Positions 1 through 7,699 of a DNA stretch of 13,045 bases are shown in pieces. The notes under the pieces were generated by a model. That model saw only the letters and a program-made list of their open reading frames with translations. It ran no database searches and was not told the DNA's origin. The position numbers and the translations under genes were made by a program. Positions within the stretch are counted from its first letter, which is position 1; every line of letters starts with the position of its first letter. This DNA is from JAAXVZ01 sp964392465 (GTDB lineage Archaea; Nanobdellota; Nanobdellia; Woesearchaeales; GW2011-AR15). The stretch is from assembly GCA_964392465.1 (NCBI GenBank), contig CAYMPC010000030.1, positions 1 through 13,045 on the forward strand, written 5' to 3'.

Positions 1-2
1 GC

Positions 3-329
3 CATTTTGAAAAGCAAAAAATAACACAAGTGATAATTAAACAAATTAAAGAAAAAAACTTGTTTGTTGGCGTTTCCAAGTCAGTTATTGGTTTTAAAAA
101 AAATAAAGATAATTTGACTATTTTGGCCTCCTTGACTTTTTTTTTGAAATTGTGCAAAAAATACAAAATTAATTTATTTCTTGCCAGTTTTGCAACTTCT
201 CCCTTTGACTTAGTTTGTGAAAAAGAAGCACTTGCTTTGATGAAAAAACTAGCTAAAAATACTTTTTTTGCAAAAAATAATGTCTATTCTTTAGCCTATT
301 TTTTAGATGGGGCGTATCTCTTTCCGTAA
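3..329 (+). CDS. rnp3: Ribonuclease P protein subunit p30-like (Rpp30/Rnp3), C-terminal part
   Basis: The reading frame is open from the left edge of the window to the stop at 327-329, so the gene begins upstream; the in-frame GTG at 30 is probably internal. The visible 108 residues match the end of the archaeal RNase P protein p30, which folds as a TIM-like barrel and helps RNase P RNA cleave the 5' leader from precursor tRNA. Seen in the sequence: a strand followed by an N-rich stretch (FVGVSKSVIGFKKNKDN), a helix ending KLCKKYKINLFLASFA, which aligns by eye to the family pattern of a lysine-rich helix followed by a strand ending in SSA, and then a DLVCEKEALALMKKL helix that corresponds to the family's aspartate-leucine and 'L..L' helix. 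The family is usually just over 200 residues, so about half is missing. The call is from memory of the family pattern; a diverged amidohydrolase-like barrel is the alternative. Confidence 0.6.
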   Translation, partial: HFEKQKITQVIIKQIKEKNLFVGVSKSVIGFKKNKDNLTILASLTFFLKLCKKYKINLFLASFATSPFDLVCEKEALALMKKLAKNTFFAKNNVYSLAYFLDGAYLFP

Positions 330-361
330 TATTTTTATAGGATGCCCTTTTTTAAAGAAGT
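327..361 (+). promoter_or_regulatory. Possible TATA element before the coiled-coil gene
   Basis: The 32-nt gap between the RNase P gene and the next gene contains an AT-rich run (aatatttttatag, about 328-340). Its centre lies roughly 27 nt before the ATG at 362, which is the spacing expected for an archaeal TATA box driving a leaderless transcript. An aaagaag run ends only one base before the ATG, too close to serve as a normal ribosome binding site, which supports a leaderless reading. AT-rich background makes this weak. Confidence 0.3.
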
Positions 362-1507
362 ATGGGAAAGATAGAGACCGGTGTTGATAGGTTAGTTGAT
401 CTTATTAATTTGGAAAAAAAGATTTCTGTTGATGATGCTGCAAACAAACTTGGAATAAGCAAGGTTGTTATACAAGAATGGGCTGATTTTCTTGAAGAAG
501 AAAAAATAATTAGTATAGAGTATAGTTTTTCAAAAACTTTTCTTGTAATAAGAAAATTAAGTCATGATGAAGTGAAAGAAAAAGAGAAGGCGTTCTCTTC
601 CGAAAAGGATGCTTTTGTTAGAAAAGTGGAAAATAGCCTTAAAAATATGGAAGGCGAATCTGTGGGTTTGGAAAAGATAAAAGCGGAATTTGAGAATATA
701 AAAAAGAACATTGGAGGGGAAGTAGAAAAAGTAAAAGAAGAAGTAAAGCAATTGGAAAAATATGAGTATTTGAAAAAGAATCTCGACTTAGATATTCAAA
801 AGCAAATCGATGAATTTCATGTTGTACTAGATAAATATCATAAAGAGATGGAAACAGAGCAAAAAAAACATCAGATTTTGCTTGAAGAGCTAAATATTGA
901 AAAAAGAGATGTTCAACTTAAAGAAACAAAACTTTTGAGCCTGGAAGAAAAAGAAAAAGAACTATTAAAAAGGATGTCTGAATTAGTTGATCAGGCAAAA
1001 GAACTAGGAAAAAGATCTGGAGAAGAAATGGCAGGTATTGGTGCTTCTGAAGTAAGAGTTGCAAACATAGAAAAATCTGTAAAAGCTATTGAAGAAGATA
1101 TAACAAAAAAGAAAGATATTATACAGCCTCTGTTGGATAGGGCAAAAAAACACGAAGCGCAAATATTAACTCTTCAGGAAGAGATTTTGAAAAAAGCAAA
1201 AGAAAAAACAAGCAGCATAAAAGAGCATGTTGATGAAGGTTCAAAAGTTGTTTCTAATTTTGAAAAGTTTTTCAGCAAAAAAGCTGAGATAGAACAGCTG
1301 ATTAATGATGTTGAAAAAGAAGAGAAAGAGATAATTAATAATTTTAGAGAATTAGAAAAAAGAGCCATTGCGTTTAATTTGGCAACAAATGCTTCCTTAG
1401 TAAATGCCCAAGTAAAGGAACTTGAAAGGCAGCTTGATGTTGTAAACAAAAAGAAAGGAAAATTTAGAGAAGATTTAGAAAAATTAATAAACATCGTTAA
1501 GAAATAA
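362..1507 (+). CDS. Winged-helix plus long coiled-coil protein of the pilus cluster
   Basis: This 381-residue protein is not one I can assign to a named family. Residues about 8-65 read as a winged helix-turn-helix: a helix (VDRLVDLINLEKK), a turn, ISVDDAANKLGIS, a recognition-type helix (KVVIQEWADFLEEEKII), then a hairpin (SIEYSFSKTFLVIRKL). From about residue 66 to the C-terminus the chain is almost entirely Lys/Glu-rich heptad-like helix with few breaks, giving a long coiled coil. There is no signal peptide or membrane segment, so it should be cytoplasmic. The start at 362 is the only good one, because an in-frame stop lies just upstream at 353. It precedes the secretion ATPase by 54 nt on the same strand, so a structural or regulatory role for the pilus-like machine is plausible, for example as a cytoplasmic scaffold playing a part similar to archaellum ArlC/D/E. 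That role is inference from context. An SMC-like or transcription-factor role remains possible. Confidence 0.7.
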   Translation: MGKIETGVDRLVDLINLEKKISVDDAANKLGISKVVIQEWADFLEEEKIISIEYSFSKTFLVIRKLSHDEVKEKEKAFSSEKDAFVRKVENSLKNMEGESVGLEKIKAEFENIKKNIGGEVEKVKEEVKQLEKYEYLKKNLDLDIQKQIDEFHVVLDKYHKEMETEQKKHQILLEELNIEKRDVQLKETKLLSLEEKEKELLKRMSELVDQAKELGKRSGEEMAGIGASEVRVANIEKSVKAIEEDITKKKDIIQPLLDRAKKHEAQILTLQEEILKKAKEKTSSIKEHVDEGSKVVSNFEKFFSKKAEIEQLINDVEKEEKEIINNFRELEKRAIAFNLATNASLVNAQVKELERQLDVVNKKKGKFREDLEKLINIVKK

Positions 1508-1549
1508 TATTTAGGATATACTGGAAAATTATAATTAATTTTAATAAAA

Positions 1550-1557
1550 GAGGGTGA
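1550..1557 (+). promoter_or_regulatory. Ribosome binding site deciding the GTG start at 1562
   Basis: The run gagggtga/gggtgag around 1550-1557 contains GGTGA, complementary to the archaeal 16S rRNA 3' end, and lies 4-5 nt before GTG at 1562. An ATG at 1560 overlaps it in another frame, but that frame stops after a few residues, so the GTG is the real start of the ATPase. Confidence 0.7.
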
Positions 1558-1561
1558 GTAT

Positions 1562-3184
1562 GTGGAAAATACTGAAAAAACTAGTTCTGTTGCTGAGAAA
1601 AAGGTTGCTCATATAGAAATCCAAAAAAAAGACTTAAAAAAAGAAAATAAAGAAGGAAGTGTAAAAGAAATACCTGTAATAACACAAGAAGCTGCTAGAG
1701 AAGAAATAACTGAAAAAATAATAGATAATTATCATTACAAATCAAAAAATATACCTATTGAGATTACTGTAAAGGTCACCAGCAATGAATATGTGCCAAT
1801 TTATGTTGTGTCTATTTCTCAAATAAGCAAAACAACAGAATTGATTCTAGAGAAGATAAGACAACAATTAGTAAATGAAGTGTCTCTTGGTATCTTAGAA
1901 ATAACAGATCTTAAAAAAACACATGAAATTGAGGATAAGTTCAAACATACTATTGCTGTACTTATAAGTAAATATTTCCCTGACATGGAACAGGAAACAA
2001 AAGACTTCCTAACAACCTATCTTATCCAGAAAAGCCTTGGTCTGGGTAATTTGGAGATTATGATGGATGACGATCTTTTAGAAGAGATTGTTATCAACAC
2101 GGCATCTGATCCTGTTTGGGTATATCATAAGAGACATGGTTGGTTAAAAACTAATTTGCATATTCCAGATGAAGATAAAACAAGACATTATGCGTCTATG
2201 ATAGGAAGAAAGGTAGGAAGACAAATTAGTGTATTAGAGCCGTTGCTTGATGCTCACCTAAATGAAGGAGATAGAGTTAATGCCACTTTGTTTCCAATAT
2301 CAACCAACGGAAATACAATAACTTTCAGAAAATTTTCAAGAAATCCCTTTACTATTACTCATTTTTTAAATTCTAAAACCATGTCGTATGAGGCTGCTAG
2401 TTTAATTTGGTTGTGTATGCAGTATGAACTTTCCGCAATAATTGCAGGAGGAACTGCTTCTGGAAAAACGTCTGTTTTAAACGTGTTAGCTACTTTTTTC
2501 CCCCCTAATCAAAGAATTATTTCAATTGAAGATACAAGAGAAATAAGGCTACCTAAGTTTTTGCATTGGGTACCTATGTCAACAAGATTGGCTAATGCAG
2601 AAGGAAAAGGACAAATAAGTATGGGGGATCTGCTTGTTAATAGTTTAAGAATGAGGCCTGACAGGATTCTTGTAGGTGAAGTAAGAAGAAAAATGGAGGC
2701 AGAAACCCTTTTTGAGGCAATACATACTGGACATAGTGTATATGCAACATTTCACGCCAATAGTGCAGATGAAACAGTACAAAGACTTACTAACCCACCA
2801 ATTGACGTCCCCGCAACAATGTTGCCAGCAATCTCTTTATTAATAATACAGTTTAGAAACAGAAGAACCGGAACTAGAAGAACGTTCCAAATTGCAGAGA
2901 TTTTACCAGATGCCTCTGCTAATCTTTTGATGCAGTATAATCCAAAAACAGATAAACTATCAGAAGTAAATAAATCACGTGCCTTGTTTTCTACATTAAA
3001 ATTATTTACTGGTTTTAGCGATGTAGAAATAAAAAAAGATTTGTTAGAAAAACAAAAGATATTGGAATATTTGGTTAAAAACAAAATAGATACTGTTGAT
3101 GGGGTTGGAAGAATTATGGCAGAATATTATACTAATAAGGAAAACTTAATGAAATTTGTTAAAAATAATAAAGTGCTTAGGTGA
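1562..3184 (+). CDS. Type II/IV secretion-type ATPase (ArlI/FlaI, TadA/CpaF, VirB11 superfamily)
   Basis: Cytoplasmic hexameric ATPase that should power assembly of a type IV pilus-like filament. Residues 1-50 are a charged Lys/Glu-rich, probably disordered tail. About 60-290 form the N-terminal domain, including the FlaI-like stretch YVPIYVVSISQISKTT. The RecA-like motor is complete: Walker A GGTASGKT at 296-303 (Lys302), Asp box ISIEDTREI at 320-328, Walker B ILVGEVR with Glu373, and His box TFHANSADETVQRL with His398. The alanine in GGTASGKT and the phrase SIEDTREI are closer to archaeal ArlI/FlaI than to bacterial PilB/PilT. The C-terminal 90 residues are a helical domain like that of FlaI. 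Length (540) is normal for the archaeal family. The last 4 bp overlap the next gene (GTGA), indicating translational coupling to its membrane platform partner. Which filament it builds cannot be told, as no pilin is present. Confidence 0.93.
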   Translation: MENTEKTSSVAEKKVAHIEIQKKDLKKENKEGSVKEIPVITQEAAREEITEKIIDNYHYKSKNIPIEITVKVTSNEYVPIYVVSISQISKTTELILEKIRQQLVNEVSLGILEITDLKKTHEIEDKFKHTIAVLISKYFPDMEQETKDFLTTYLIQKSLGLGNLEIMMDDDLLEEIVINTASDPVWVYHKRHGWLKTNLHIPDEDKTRHYASMIGRKVGRQISVLEPLLDAHLNEGDRVNATLFPISTNGNTITFRKFSRNPFTITHFLNSKTMSYEAASLIWLCMQYELSAIIAGGTASGKTSVLNVLATFFPPNQRIISIEDTREIRLPKFLHWVPMSTRLANAEGKGQISMGDLLVNSLRMRPDRILVGEVRRKMEAETLFEAIHTGHSVYATFHANSADETVQRLTNPPIDVPATMLPAISLLIIQFRNRRTGTRRTFQIAEILPDASANLLMQYNPKTDKLSEVNKSRALFSTLKLFTGFSDVEIKKDLLEKQKILEYLVKNKIDTVDGVGRIMAEYYTNKENLMKFVKNNKVLR

Positions 3185-4008
3185 TTAAGATTTCCTTTTT
3201 TAAATATCTTTCAAAAAAATTTTCTGGGCTTCATGATAAATTAAAAAAAGCAAATCTTTTATATTCGGAAGAAGAATTCGTAAAAAGAACTTTCTTATCT
3301 GCTTTATATGTTGATATAGGTATAATCTTTATTTTATTTATGCTACTCGCAAAGTTTGTTTCTCCTTTATCTTTGTTTTTTGTTTTGCTTATTGCTTTTC
3401 CTTTATCTTTTTTGTTTTTATTCTTTTATTTTTTTCAATTGCCAGAGATTAAAATAAGCAGGTTAGAAAAAGAAATAAACAAAGAAATTGTTTTTGCGGG
3501 AAGGTTCCTTGTGGTTGAGCTTGAATCGGGTGTTACTTTGTATACAGCAATGAAAAACCTAATAAAAAGCTATCCGGTTACAGGAGCTTATTTTAGAGAG
3601 ATAATAGATAAAATAGATTTGGGAACCTCGATGGAAGAGGCTGTTGCTGAGGCTGTTGAGTTTTGCCCCAGTTCTTCTCTTACAAAATTATTATGGCAAA
3701 TCTCAAATTCGCTGAGAACCGGAAGCGATATTGCTACTCCCCTAAACACTGTTGTTGAAACACTGATTAAAGAACAGCAAATTGCCGTAAATGAATATGG
3801 AAGAAAATTAAATCCTTTGGCGATGTTTTATATGATGATTGCAATTATCATGCCCAGTCTTGGAGTAACCTTACTAACCATAATCTCTATTTTTGTCGGT
3901 CTTAAACTGAATTTAACCATTCTTATGATAATTGCCTTGTTGATTGGATTTATGCAATTCATGTTTGTTGCTATGATAAATTCAATAAGGCCGCCCGTCG
4001 AGCTTTAA
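3181..4008 (+). CDS. Type IV pilus platform protein, single T2SSF domain (TadC/TadB-like), first copy
   Basis: Inner-membrane platform protein expected to sit above the ATPase and transmit its movement to pilin subunits. It has 275 residues: a basic N-terminus, two membrane segments at about 41-59 and 62-86, a cytoplasmic T2SSF helical domain at about 98-212 (EIVFAGRFLVVELESGVTL, then a second helical hairpin with GTSMEEAVAEA), and two more membrane segments at about 213-240 and 244-268. Canonical ArlJ/FlaJ and PilC carry two such domains in one chain of 400-560 residues; this protein carries one, as in TadB/TadC. Translation starts at GTG 3181, which overlaps the ATPase stop in a GTGA arrangement with no independent ribosome binding site, so translation is probably coupled to the ATPase. 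The next gene supplies the second half of the platform. Confidence 0.85.
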   Translation: MIKISFFKYLSKKFSGLHDKLKKANLLYSEEEFVKRTFLSALYVDIGIIFILFMLLAKFVSPLSLFFVLLIAFPLSFLFLFFYFFQLPEIKISRLEKEINKEIVFAGRFLVVELESGVTLYTAMKNLIKSYPVTGAYFREIIDKIDLGTSMEEAVAEAVEFCPSSSLTKLLWQISNSLRTGSDIATPLNTVVETLIKEQQIAVNEYGRKLNPLAMFYMMIAIIMPSLGVTLLTIISIFVGLKLNLTILMIIALLIGFMQFMFVAMINSIRPPVEL

Positions 4009-4009
4009 A

Positions 4010-5260
4010 ATGGATATAAATGAAAAACTGAAAAAACTGAAAGAGGAACGAGAAAGACTATTAAAACTATCAAATCTAAAAACAAAAAACAATGTTTCTA
4101 TAGAAAAAAGTACTAAAAAAGATGAAAAGGCTGTTCCTGATGCCTTGAAAAAAGAAATAAAAAAGGAGATAAATGAAAAAACAAAAACAACAGATAAGAA
4201 AAAAGAAGAGAAAATTAATTTTGGAATTCCAGAAAAGAAAAAAGTGAAATTGGAAAAAAGAACAGGTTATGAACAAAAAAAATTTTTCTCTAATTTTATT
4301 AAGAAATCGGGATTGGAATATAGTTTTGATGAAGTTAATAAAAAAATAATCGTTGCAACCTTGGTTGCGATTTCTTTTACAACTCTTGTTTTGGTTATCA
4401 ATTTTATAATACAAAAAACTTTTTTATCAGACATTATTAACTTTCTTTTGAGCCTTTGGTTTTTGGGTTCTTTAGCTATTTTTTTTACGCTTTGGGCAGG
4501 TTTCTTTGTTTATGTAGATTTAAGAATTTATAGAAGAAGAAAAGAAGTTGAGGCTGTTTTCCCTGATTTTCTACAACTAACGGCGGCAAACATTAATGCA
4601 GGTATGCCTATCGATAGGGCGTTGTGGTTTGCAATTAGACCAAAATTTGGTATTTTAGCCAATGAAATGGAAGAAGTTGCAAAAGCAACAATGGTGGGAA
4701 ATAGTTTATCTGATGCGTTATTAGAGTTTTCAAATAAATATGATTCTGTTACTATAAAAAGATCTCTGAACCTTTTACTTGAAGGTCTTGAGTCTGGCGG
4801 AGAAGTTGGAGAATTGTTAATAAGGGTTGCCACAAATTTGAGAGAGACAGAAATTTTAAAAAAAGAAATGGCTTCTAATGTTACAACTTATATTATTTTT
4901 ATACTGTTTGCAACTTTGGGAGCTGCTCCTTTTTTATTTGGATTAACAACTGAGCTTGTGTTAATTATGAGTTCTATATTATCTTCAATTAATCTTGGTG
5001 AGAGTACACAAAGTTTTGGAGGAATGGGCAGTGTTTTTTCTTCAGGAGGAAGTTCTGTTTCTATAACAGATTATCAGATTTTTGCTATTACTAGTATTAT
5101 TATTTCTTCCACTTTTGCTGCAATCATAACAAGCGTTATTCAAAAAGGAGACGCTAAAGAATCTTTTAAAAAAATCCCTTTATATGTTGCAATTGGATTA
5201 ATAAACTATTTTGTCGCTTTTGGTTTGTTGAAGTTTTTCTTGGGGGGATTTTTTAAATAA
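4010..5260 (+). CDS. Type IV pilus platform protein, single T2SSF domain with long charged N-terminus, second copy
   Basis: This 416-residue membrane protein is the likely partner of the preceding platform protein; the ATG lies one nucleotide after that gene's stop. Residues 1-92 are strongly Lys/Glu-rich and low in hydrophobics, so probably a flexible cytoplasmic tail or coiled coil. Membrane segments follow at about 113-134 and 146-169. The T2SSF domain covers about 180-290 (FPDFLQLTAANINAGMPIDR, then a second half with LLEGLESGGEVGELL, which matches the 'SG.....G..L' pattern of the family). Further hydrophobic segments lie at about 293-325, 357-378 and 390-412. A Gly/Ser-rich loop at about 329-352 joins two of them. 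The pair resembles TadB plus TadC, or the two membrane proteins of the Methanococcus Epd pilus locus, rather than one fused ArlJ. The next gene is convergent with only 4 nt between the stops, so this ends the operon. Confidence 0.87.
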   Translation: MDINEKLKKLKEERERLLKLSNLKTKNNVSIEKSTKKDEKAVPDALKKEIKKEINEKTKTTDKKKEEKINFGIPEKKKVKLEKRTGYEQKKFFSNFIKKSGLEYSFDEVNKKIIVATLVAISFTTLVLVINFIIQKTFLSDIINFLLSLWFLGSLAIFFTLWAGFFVYVDLRIYRRRKEVEAVFPDFLQLTAANINAGMPIDRALWFAIRPKFGILANEMEEVAKATMVGNSLSDALLEFSNKYDSVTIKRSLNLLLEGLESGGEVGELLIRVATNLRETEILKKEMASNVTTYIIFILFATLGAAPFLFGLTTELVLIMSSILSSINLGESTQSFGGMGSVFSSGGSSVSITDYQIFAITSIIISSTFAAIITSVIQKGDAKESFKKIPLYVAIGLINYFVAFGLLKFFLGGFFK

Positions 5261-5264
5261 AAAA

Positions 5265-7694
5265 TTAAGTAAAATTCAAAAGATGAATCCATGCTTTCAT
5301 ATATCCTAAAATTGCTTCTTTATATTGTTCTTTGACAAACTGTTCTTCTGCCCATAAATATTCCTTTTCTGCCAAATCATATAAAGTTTTATTTGTTTTT
5401 TCTAAACCATTATTTGAAATATCTGTTTGTCTTTTTTCAATAATCAATTTGTCTGCCTTTGCTAATAATTGTGATATATTGTTGTTTTCAATGTGTTGTA
5501 CAGCAAACATTTCATCTAAAAATACTTTTTGCGTGGTAACTGAAAAAGAATCTGTCCATTTTGTTTCTATTAAGCTTGAAATTATTGCATTTTCTGCTTT
5601 TGTTTTCTTTGTTCTATTATTCTCTTCTTTTTGAAGTTGCTGTAATGCTTGTTCTTTATAGTATATTGGGCTGTCGCATGCATNNNNNNNNNNTTTTTTA
5701 TCCTTGTTAAAGTCTGCTTGATCAGGATTAAATATCTCAATACAATTATCTAAAAAATCATTAATCTCATCTAAATCTCTGTCTGGTAATGCATAATTAA
5801 ACTCATTATAGGTTATTACTTCTGTCGGAATGACTCTCTCTTCAAAAATATTGTCTGCATTATTATCTATATTTAAAACAAAATAGGAGTTTTTATTTAC
5901 TTCTAACTTCGCTTTTGTTTTCTCGTTGTTTGTTATATTTGTATATCTAACCATAATTCCTTGATCTGTATCATTATCATAATAAAATACTTCTAAAGTA
6001 AAGTTTCCTTCGTCTGTTGCTTCAAGTTCAATTGTATAATTTTTATATCCTTTTACCATTGCAATTTTTGGTTCTCCTTCAAGTATACTATAAAATAGCA
6101 TATTATTTGAATAGTAATCTACCTCTTCCATGTTTTCTGAAAAGATTTTAAAATTTAAAGGACTATATAAGAAAACACTCATAAAGGGTATGTTTGGTGC
6201 GTATGAAAAATCTTCTGGGCTTCTCCATTTAGTATAAAACCTTGGGTTATATTGCGGACCTTTTGGACCTTCCATTAAAATTTGTCTGCTTATTTGCCCC
6301 CATCTGCCTTCAAAGTTTACCCAAGAGGTTGAGTAATTTATTTTTACAAGCTCGTAACTTTCTTCTTTTTCGTTTGCTATTTCAAGAATACTTGGTTTAA
6401 ACACTTTTCCTTCTTTACTTATTTTTTCTATGTCTTTAAATTTTCCTATAAGATTTTGGAAAAAAAGATATTTGCTGCCAAAAACAATAGGTTCAAAATT
6501 AGCAAAATTATTATGACTGCCTTTTGCAACTAAAACAACAGGATGTGTTTTATTCATAAATTCTATATCTTCTAAATCATAATAAACTATTTTAAAAAAG
6601 TCAAACATATATTCTACACTTTCGATCTTCCCTGCTGAGTTTTCTGTAACTTGAATCATTTCCCAATCCCCTTCATGATTCATCAAATCTCTTTTTTGAA
6701 AAGGATAAAAAACAAAATATTGATAGAATTTGTGATTATCTTTTTCTGTAATTCTTCCATAAATTTTTGGTTTATAATTACTGAAATCAGTTATGAGAGG
6801 TAATGCATATTCCTCAGATATGTCCACATTTATCAAATCAAGATAATGGAGATTTGAATCTTCTAAATTCATTAAATCATCACCAAGAACCGGGCCCTCT
6901 TTAATTAAGATGTTATTTGCTTTTTTTAAGTTAGAGAGGGTGAGCATGCTTTCTATTTCTCTTGGCTCATAGTGCTCATCTGGATGTAAGTAAAGAATTG
7001 GTGAATATTTTTCTAACCCTTCTTCTATTTCTGTTAACTCTTGTTTAGAAGATACAGTTACGTTAAGATTATCAATAACAACACTTCCTACTGTGGGAAG
7101 GTGAATTAAAATAAAGTTTGAAAGATTTAATGTGTCTTCACAAGAAGAGATTAATACTTCATCAACATATAAGTGCCATTCCCCTTGCTCTCTTAATGCT
7201 TTTACTTTATAAGTTTGGTTTTTTGCTGGGGCAAAGGGAGAGACTGCACAATCTCCGAGGCTGTCTTGATAGCCGTATCCAATGGAAATACTTTGCTGAT
7301 TAATTGGGAAACTGCTCGTGTAACCGTTTTGTAGTCTTAAATCATATCTTGAATAATCTTCGGCATATATAGAAAAAATTATTCCTTGGCCTGGTTGCGG
7401 GTTCCCTTCTGATTTTAATTGCCCCTCAAAAGAAAGAATTATTTTATCTTCTGTTGAAAAATTAAGATAAGAATTGAATGTTGCTAAATATCTTCCTGAA
7501 CTATCTGTGTTTTGCCCATCAATATGTATTTTTTTATCATGAAAATAAAAGCCTCCGTCTGCATTTGTTACCCATTCTGGGTTGGTTGTTGTTTCTTCAT
7601 CTTCAAAATCTTCGTAAAAGATTGTTATTTCTTTTGCTGCTGTGGCTGATACTACTACAAAAAAAACAAAACACATCAAATAAATTTTTGACAT
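5265..7694 (-). CDS. Secreted multidomain protein: beta-rich N-domain, Vps62-like domain, thrombospondin type 3 repeat, helical C-terminus
   Basis: Large (about 809 residues) exported protein of unknown function. Residues 1-20 form a signal peptide with a likely cleavage after ATAA. About 22-215 read as a lectin-like (LamG/concanavalin-type) beta sandwich. About 228-510 resemble the Vps62/DUF946 domain: KYSPILYLHPDEHYEP, FVFYPFQ, HEGDWEMIQV (340-349), HPVVLVAKGSHNNF (384-397) and FEGRWG (461-466). About 545-615 are a further beta-rich segment. A thrombospondin type 3 calcium-binding repeat occupies about 637-674 (DRDLDEINDFLDNC, NPDQADFNKD, then ACD) and is interrupted by the assembly gap. 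The C-terminus is helical and ends with a TPR-like YKEAILGYMKAW. There is no C-terminal membrane anchor, so it is probably released or held by partners. Many N-X-S/T sequons are present. The start has a good ribosome binding site (agaggtg) 5 nt upstream. The Vps62 call rests on motifs seen by eye. Confidence 0.8.
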   Translation of the reverse strand: MSKIYLMCFVFFVVVSATAAKEITIFYEDFEDEETTTNPEWVTNADGGFYFHDKKIHIDGQNTDSSGRYLATFNSYLNFSTEDKIILSFEGQLKSEGNPQPGQGIIFSIYAEDYSRYDLRLQNGYTSSFPINQQSISIGYGYQDSLGDCAVSPFAPAKNQTYKVKALREQGEWHLYVDEVLISSCEDTLNLSNFILIHLPTVGSVVIDNLNVTVSSKQELTEIEEGLEKYSPILYLHPDEHYEPREIESMLTLSNLKKANNILIKEGPVLGDDLMNLEDSNLHYLDLINVDISEEYALPLITDFSNYKPKIYGRITEKDNHKFYQYFVFYPFQKRDLMNHEGDWEMIQVTENSAGKIESVEYMFDFFKIVYYDLEDIEFMNKTHPVVLVAKGSHNNFANFEPIVFGSKYLFFQNLIGKFKDIEKISKEGKVFKPSILEIANEKEESYELVKINYSTSWVNFEGRWGQISRQILMEGPKGPQYNPRFYTKWRSPEDFSYAPNIPFMSVFLYSPLNFKIFSENMEEVDYYSNNMLFYSILEGEPKIAMVKGYKNYTIELEATDEGNFTLEVFYYDNDTDQGIMVRYTNITNNEKTKAKLEVNKNSYFVLNIDNNADNIFEERVIPTEVITYNEFNYALPDRDLDEINDFLDNCIEIFNPDQADFNKDKKXXXXACDSPIYYKEQALQQLQKEENNRTKKTKAENAIISSLIETKWTDSFSVTTQKVFLDEMFAVQHIENNNISQLLAKADKLIIEKRQTDISNNGLEKTNKTLYDLAEKEYLWAEEQFVKEQYKEAILGYMKAWIHLLNFT
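5684..5693. other. Assembly gap (10 N) inside the secreted-protein gene
   Basis: Ten undetermined bases interrupt the thrombospondin type 3 repeat of the secreted protein. The frame continues on both sides when ten bases are counted. However, the repeat consensus (D-x-x-x-G-D-A-C-D) expects only four residues between the aspartate and ACD, while the padded version gives six. A true length of 4 nt (also 1 modulo 3) would restore D-K-K-G-D-A-C-D exactly. Ten N is a common placeholder length. Confidence 0.95.
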
Positions 7695-7699
7695 AAAAA

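Noticed and set aside
30..329. GTG at 30 as the start of a complete 99-residue gene
   Set aside because: The frame is open back to the window edge and the protein matches only the C-terminal part of a larger family, so the gene is cut by the window.
4076..4414. Minus-strand frame opposite the charged tail of the second platform protein
   Set aside because: The Lys/Glu-rich codons read as Phe/Leu/Ser-rich on the opposite strand. The same explains frames at 557-751, 1174-1494, 2752-3084 and 10762-11124 (the last on plus).
1562..5260. Archaellum (arl/fla) operon
   Set aside because: The ATPase is ArlI-like, but no archaellin, ArlH, ArlF/G or two-domain ArlJ is present, so the more general pilus-like call is safer.
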